From Rhizobiales bacterium CCH10-E5 (GTDB taxonomy: Bacteria; Pseudomonadota; Alphaproteobacteria; Rhizobiales; Beijerinckiaceae): a stretch of 9,525 nucleotides of DNA. This document shows, piece after piece, positions 8,516 to 9,525 of this stretch; position 1 is the stretch's first letter, and the number at the start of each line of letters is the position of its first letter. Position numbers and translations under genes: made by a program. The DNA is taken from positions 1 through 9,525 of the forward strand of contig LSIG01000224.1 in NCBI GenBank assembly GCA_001556125.1, written 5' to 3'. Below the pieces are notes generated by a model. It was not told where the DNA came from. It made no database searches and saw nothing but the letters and a program-made list of their open reading frames with translations.

Positions 8516-9463
8516 ATGACCATCGCCCTCGCAATCCATGGCGGCTGCGGCACGCTGCCGAAATCCGAAATGAGCGAGGCGGAATGGGCCGAGGCCCGGG
8601 CCGATCTCGCCGCCTCGCTGCGGGCCGGCTGGGCCATTCTCAGCCAGGGCGGCACGGCGGTCGATGCCGTCGAGGCAGCCGTGCGGGTGATGGAGGATTC
8701 GCCGCATTTCAACGCCGGCCATGGCGCGGCCTTCAACGCCGAGGGCGAGCACGAGCTCGATGCCTCGATCATGGACGGGGCGACGCTCGCGGCCGGCGCG
8801 GTCGCCGCCGCCAAGCGCATCCGCAATCCGGTCAGCGCCGCCAAGGCGCTGATGCAGCGCGGCGACCCGCTGCTGCTGGTCGGCCCCGCGGCCGATACCT
8901 TTGCCGCCCATGAGGGGCTCGACACGGTCGAGAACGGGCATTTCTCGACGGAGCGGCGGCGCAAAAACCTGTCCTCGATGAAGATCCGCGAACTCGTCGG
9001 CACGGCCGGCGAGGCAAGCGAGGCCGAGAAGCACGGCACCGTCGGCGCGGTGGCTCTCGATGCGGCCGGACATCTGGCGGCGGCGACGTCCACAGGTGGC
9101 TATACCAACAAGCCGGCCGGTCGCGTCGGCGATTCCCCGATCATCGGCGCCGGCACCTATGCCCGCGACGGGCGCTGCGCGGTCTCGGGCACCGGCAAGG
9201 GCGAGTACTTCATCCGCTACTGCGTCGGCCACGAGCTGGCCTCGCTGATCGGCTACAAGGGTCTCGACCTCGAGGAGGCGAGCGCCGCCGCGCTCGGCGA
9301 ACTCACCGCCCACAAGATCGGCGCCGGGCTGGTGGCGATCGACGCTCAAGGAACCATCGTCGCGCCCTACAACACGCAGGGCATGTATCGCGGCTGGGTG
9401 ACGCCGGACGGGATCGTCCATGTCGCAACGCATGCTGATGTCGAGATCGCGGGGCCGGCGTGA
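8516..9463 (+). CDS. iaaA: Isoaspartyl peptidase/L-asparaginase family Ntn-hydrolase
   Basis: A 315-residue precursor of the plant-type asparaginase/isoaspartyl aminopeptidase family, which cuts itself into two chains. The N-terminal block ALAIHGGCG (4-12) and NAGHGAAFN (66-74) are typical. KHGTVGAVALD at 172-182 contains the self-cleavage site between G174 and T175, making T175 the new N-terminal nucleophile. GRVGDSPIIGAGTYA at 202-216 supplies substrate-binding R203 and D206. SGTGKGE at 224-230 supplies the T226/G227 loop. All key residues are present, so it should be active. There is no signal peptide, so it acts in the cytoplasm on imported or damaged isoaspartyl (beta-Asp) peptides or asparagine. 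ATG 8516 is chosen because the 22-residue upstream extension (from 8450) is encoded by the palindromic element. The ribosome site is weak (AGAAAGA). E. coli iaaA lies beside gsiABCD in a comparable way. The gene symbol is by family resemblance. Confidence 0.87.
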   Translation: MTIALAIHGGCGTLPKSEMSEAEWAEARADLAASLRAGWAILSQGGTAVDAVEAAVRVMEDSPHFNAGHGAAFNAEGEHELDASIMDGATLAAGAVAAAKRIRNPVSAAKALMQRGDPLLLVGPAADTFAAHEGLDTVENGHFSTERRRKNLSSMKIRELVGTAGEASEAEKHGTVGAVALDAAGHLAAATSTGGYTNKPAGRVGDSPIIGAGTYARDGRCAVSGTGKGEYFIRYCVGHELASLIGYKGLDLEEASAAALGELTAHKIGAGLVAIDAQGTIVAPYNTQGMYRGWVTPDGIVHVATHADVEIAGPA

Positions 9464-9492
9464 TGGCTGTTCGCGATCGGCTCCGGTCTCCC

Positions 9493-9519
9493 CCCTCCCC
9501 CCGCTTGCGGTGGGGAGGG
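9493..9519. terminator. G/C-rich hairpin after the peptidase gene
   Basis: CCCTCCCC (9493-9500) pairs with GGGGAGGG (9512-9519). The stem continues inward as CCGC (9501-9504)/GCGG (9507-9510) with one bulged T and a TT loop. It lies 30 bases past the peptidase stop. No T tract follows before the window ends (GCTGGGG), so it may be a dispersed 'ccctccccgcttgcgg' type repeat and only secondarily a terminator. Confidence 0.5.
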
Positions 9520-9525
9520 CTGGGG

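Noticed and set aside
8393..9433. Minus-strand open frames opposite the peptidase gene (also 8146-9093)
   Set aside because: Both are shadows of the motif-complete Ntn-hydrolase; composition is typical of antisense high-GC reading.

Overview
The window is high-GC DNA in the style of an alphaproteobacterium, most likely a member of the Hyphomicrobiales such as Bosea or a relative. This is inferred from strong G/C preference at third codon positions, a long Ala/Pro-rich exported protein, and palindromic intergenic elements of the 'cgtcatg..tcggg..cccga..catgacg' type common in that order. No RNA genes, insertion sequences, CRISPR arrays or prophage genes were seen.

Layout. Positions 1-611 (minus) hold the N-terminus of an exported Ala/Pro-rich protein that runs off the left edge, possibly an OmpA-family protein. 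Positions 612-728 hold its upstream region and a terminator-like hairpin for the next gene. From 729 to 6086 all genes are on the minus strand. In order of transcription they are a creatininase-family amidohydrolase (5385-6086), two Dpp/Gsi-type permeases (4331-5305 and 3438-4334), a fused two-domain ABC ATPase (1738-3441), and a CE4/NodB-fold deacetylase (729-1628). The plus strand carries a MarR-type regulator (6240-6791), a periplasmic solute-binding protein (6788-8377) and an Ntn-hydrolase of the isoaspartyl peptidase/asparaginase family (8516-9463). The divergent control region at 6087-6239 contains a perfect 16-bp palindrome, AGTTCCATTTGGAACT, just before marR.

How they work together. 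The binding protein, two permeases and fused ATPase make one complete ABC importer for a peptide-like substrate. A fused ATPase together with an IaaA-type peptidase recalls the E. coli iaaA-gsiABCD locus (glutathione importer plus isoaspartyl peptidase). Here the set is split into two divergent arms. It also has a dedicated MarR-type regulator and two further hydrolases that cut amide or cyclic-amide bonds. The inferred theme is regulated import and stepwise amide hydrolysis of an unusual peptide or cyclic amide; the substrate cannot be read from the sequence.

Transport genes are tightly coupled: permease/permease, permease/ATPase and marR/binding protein all overlap by ATGA. The accessory hydrolases are instead separated from the transport genes by gaps filled with palindromic elements. 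Two of these elements (1653-1730 and 8391-8480) are related copies with a compensatory stem change.
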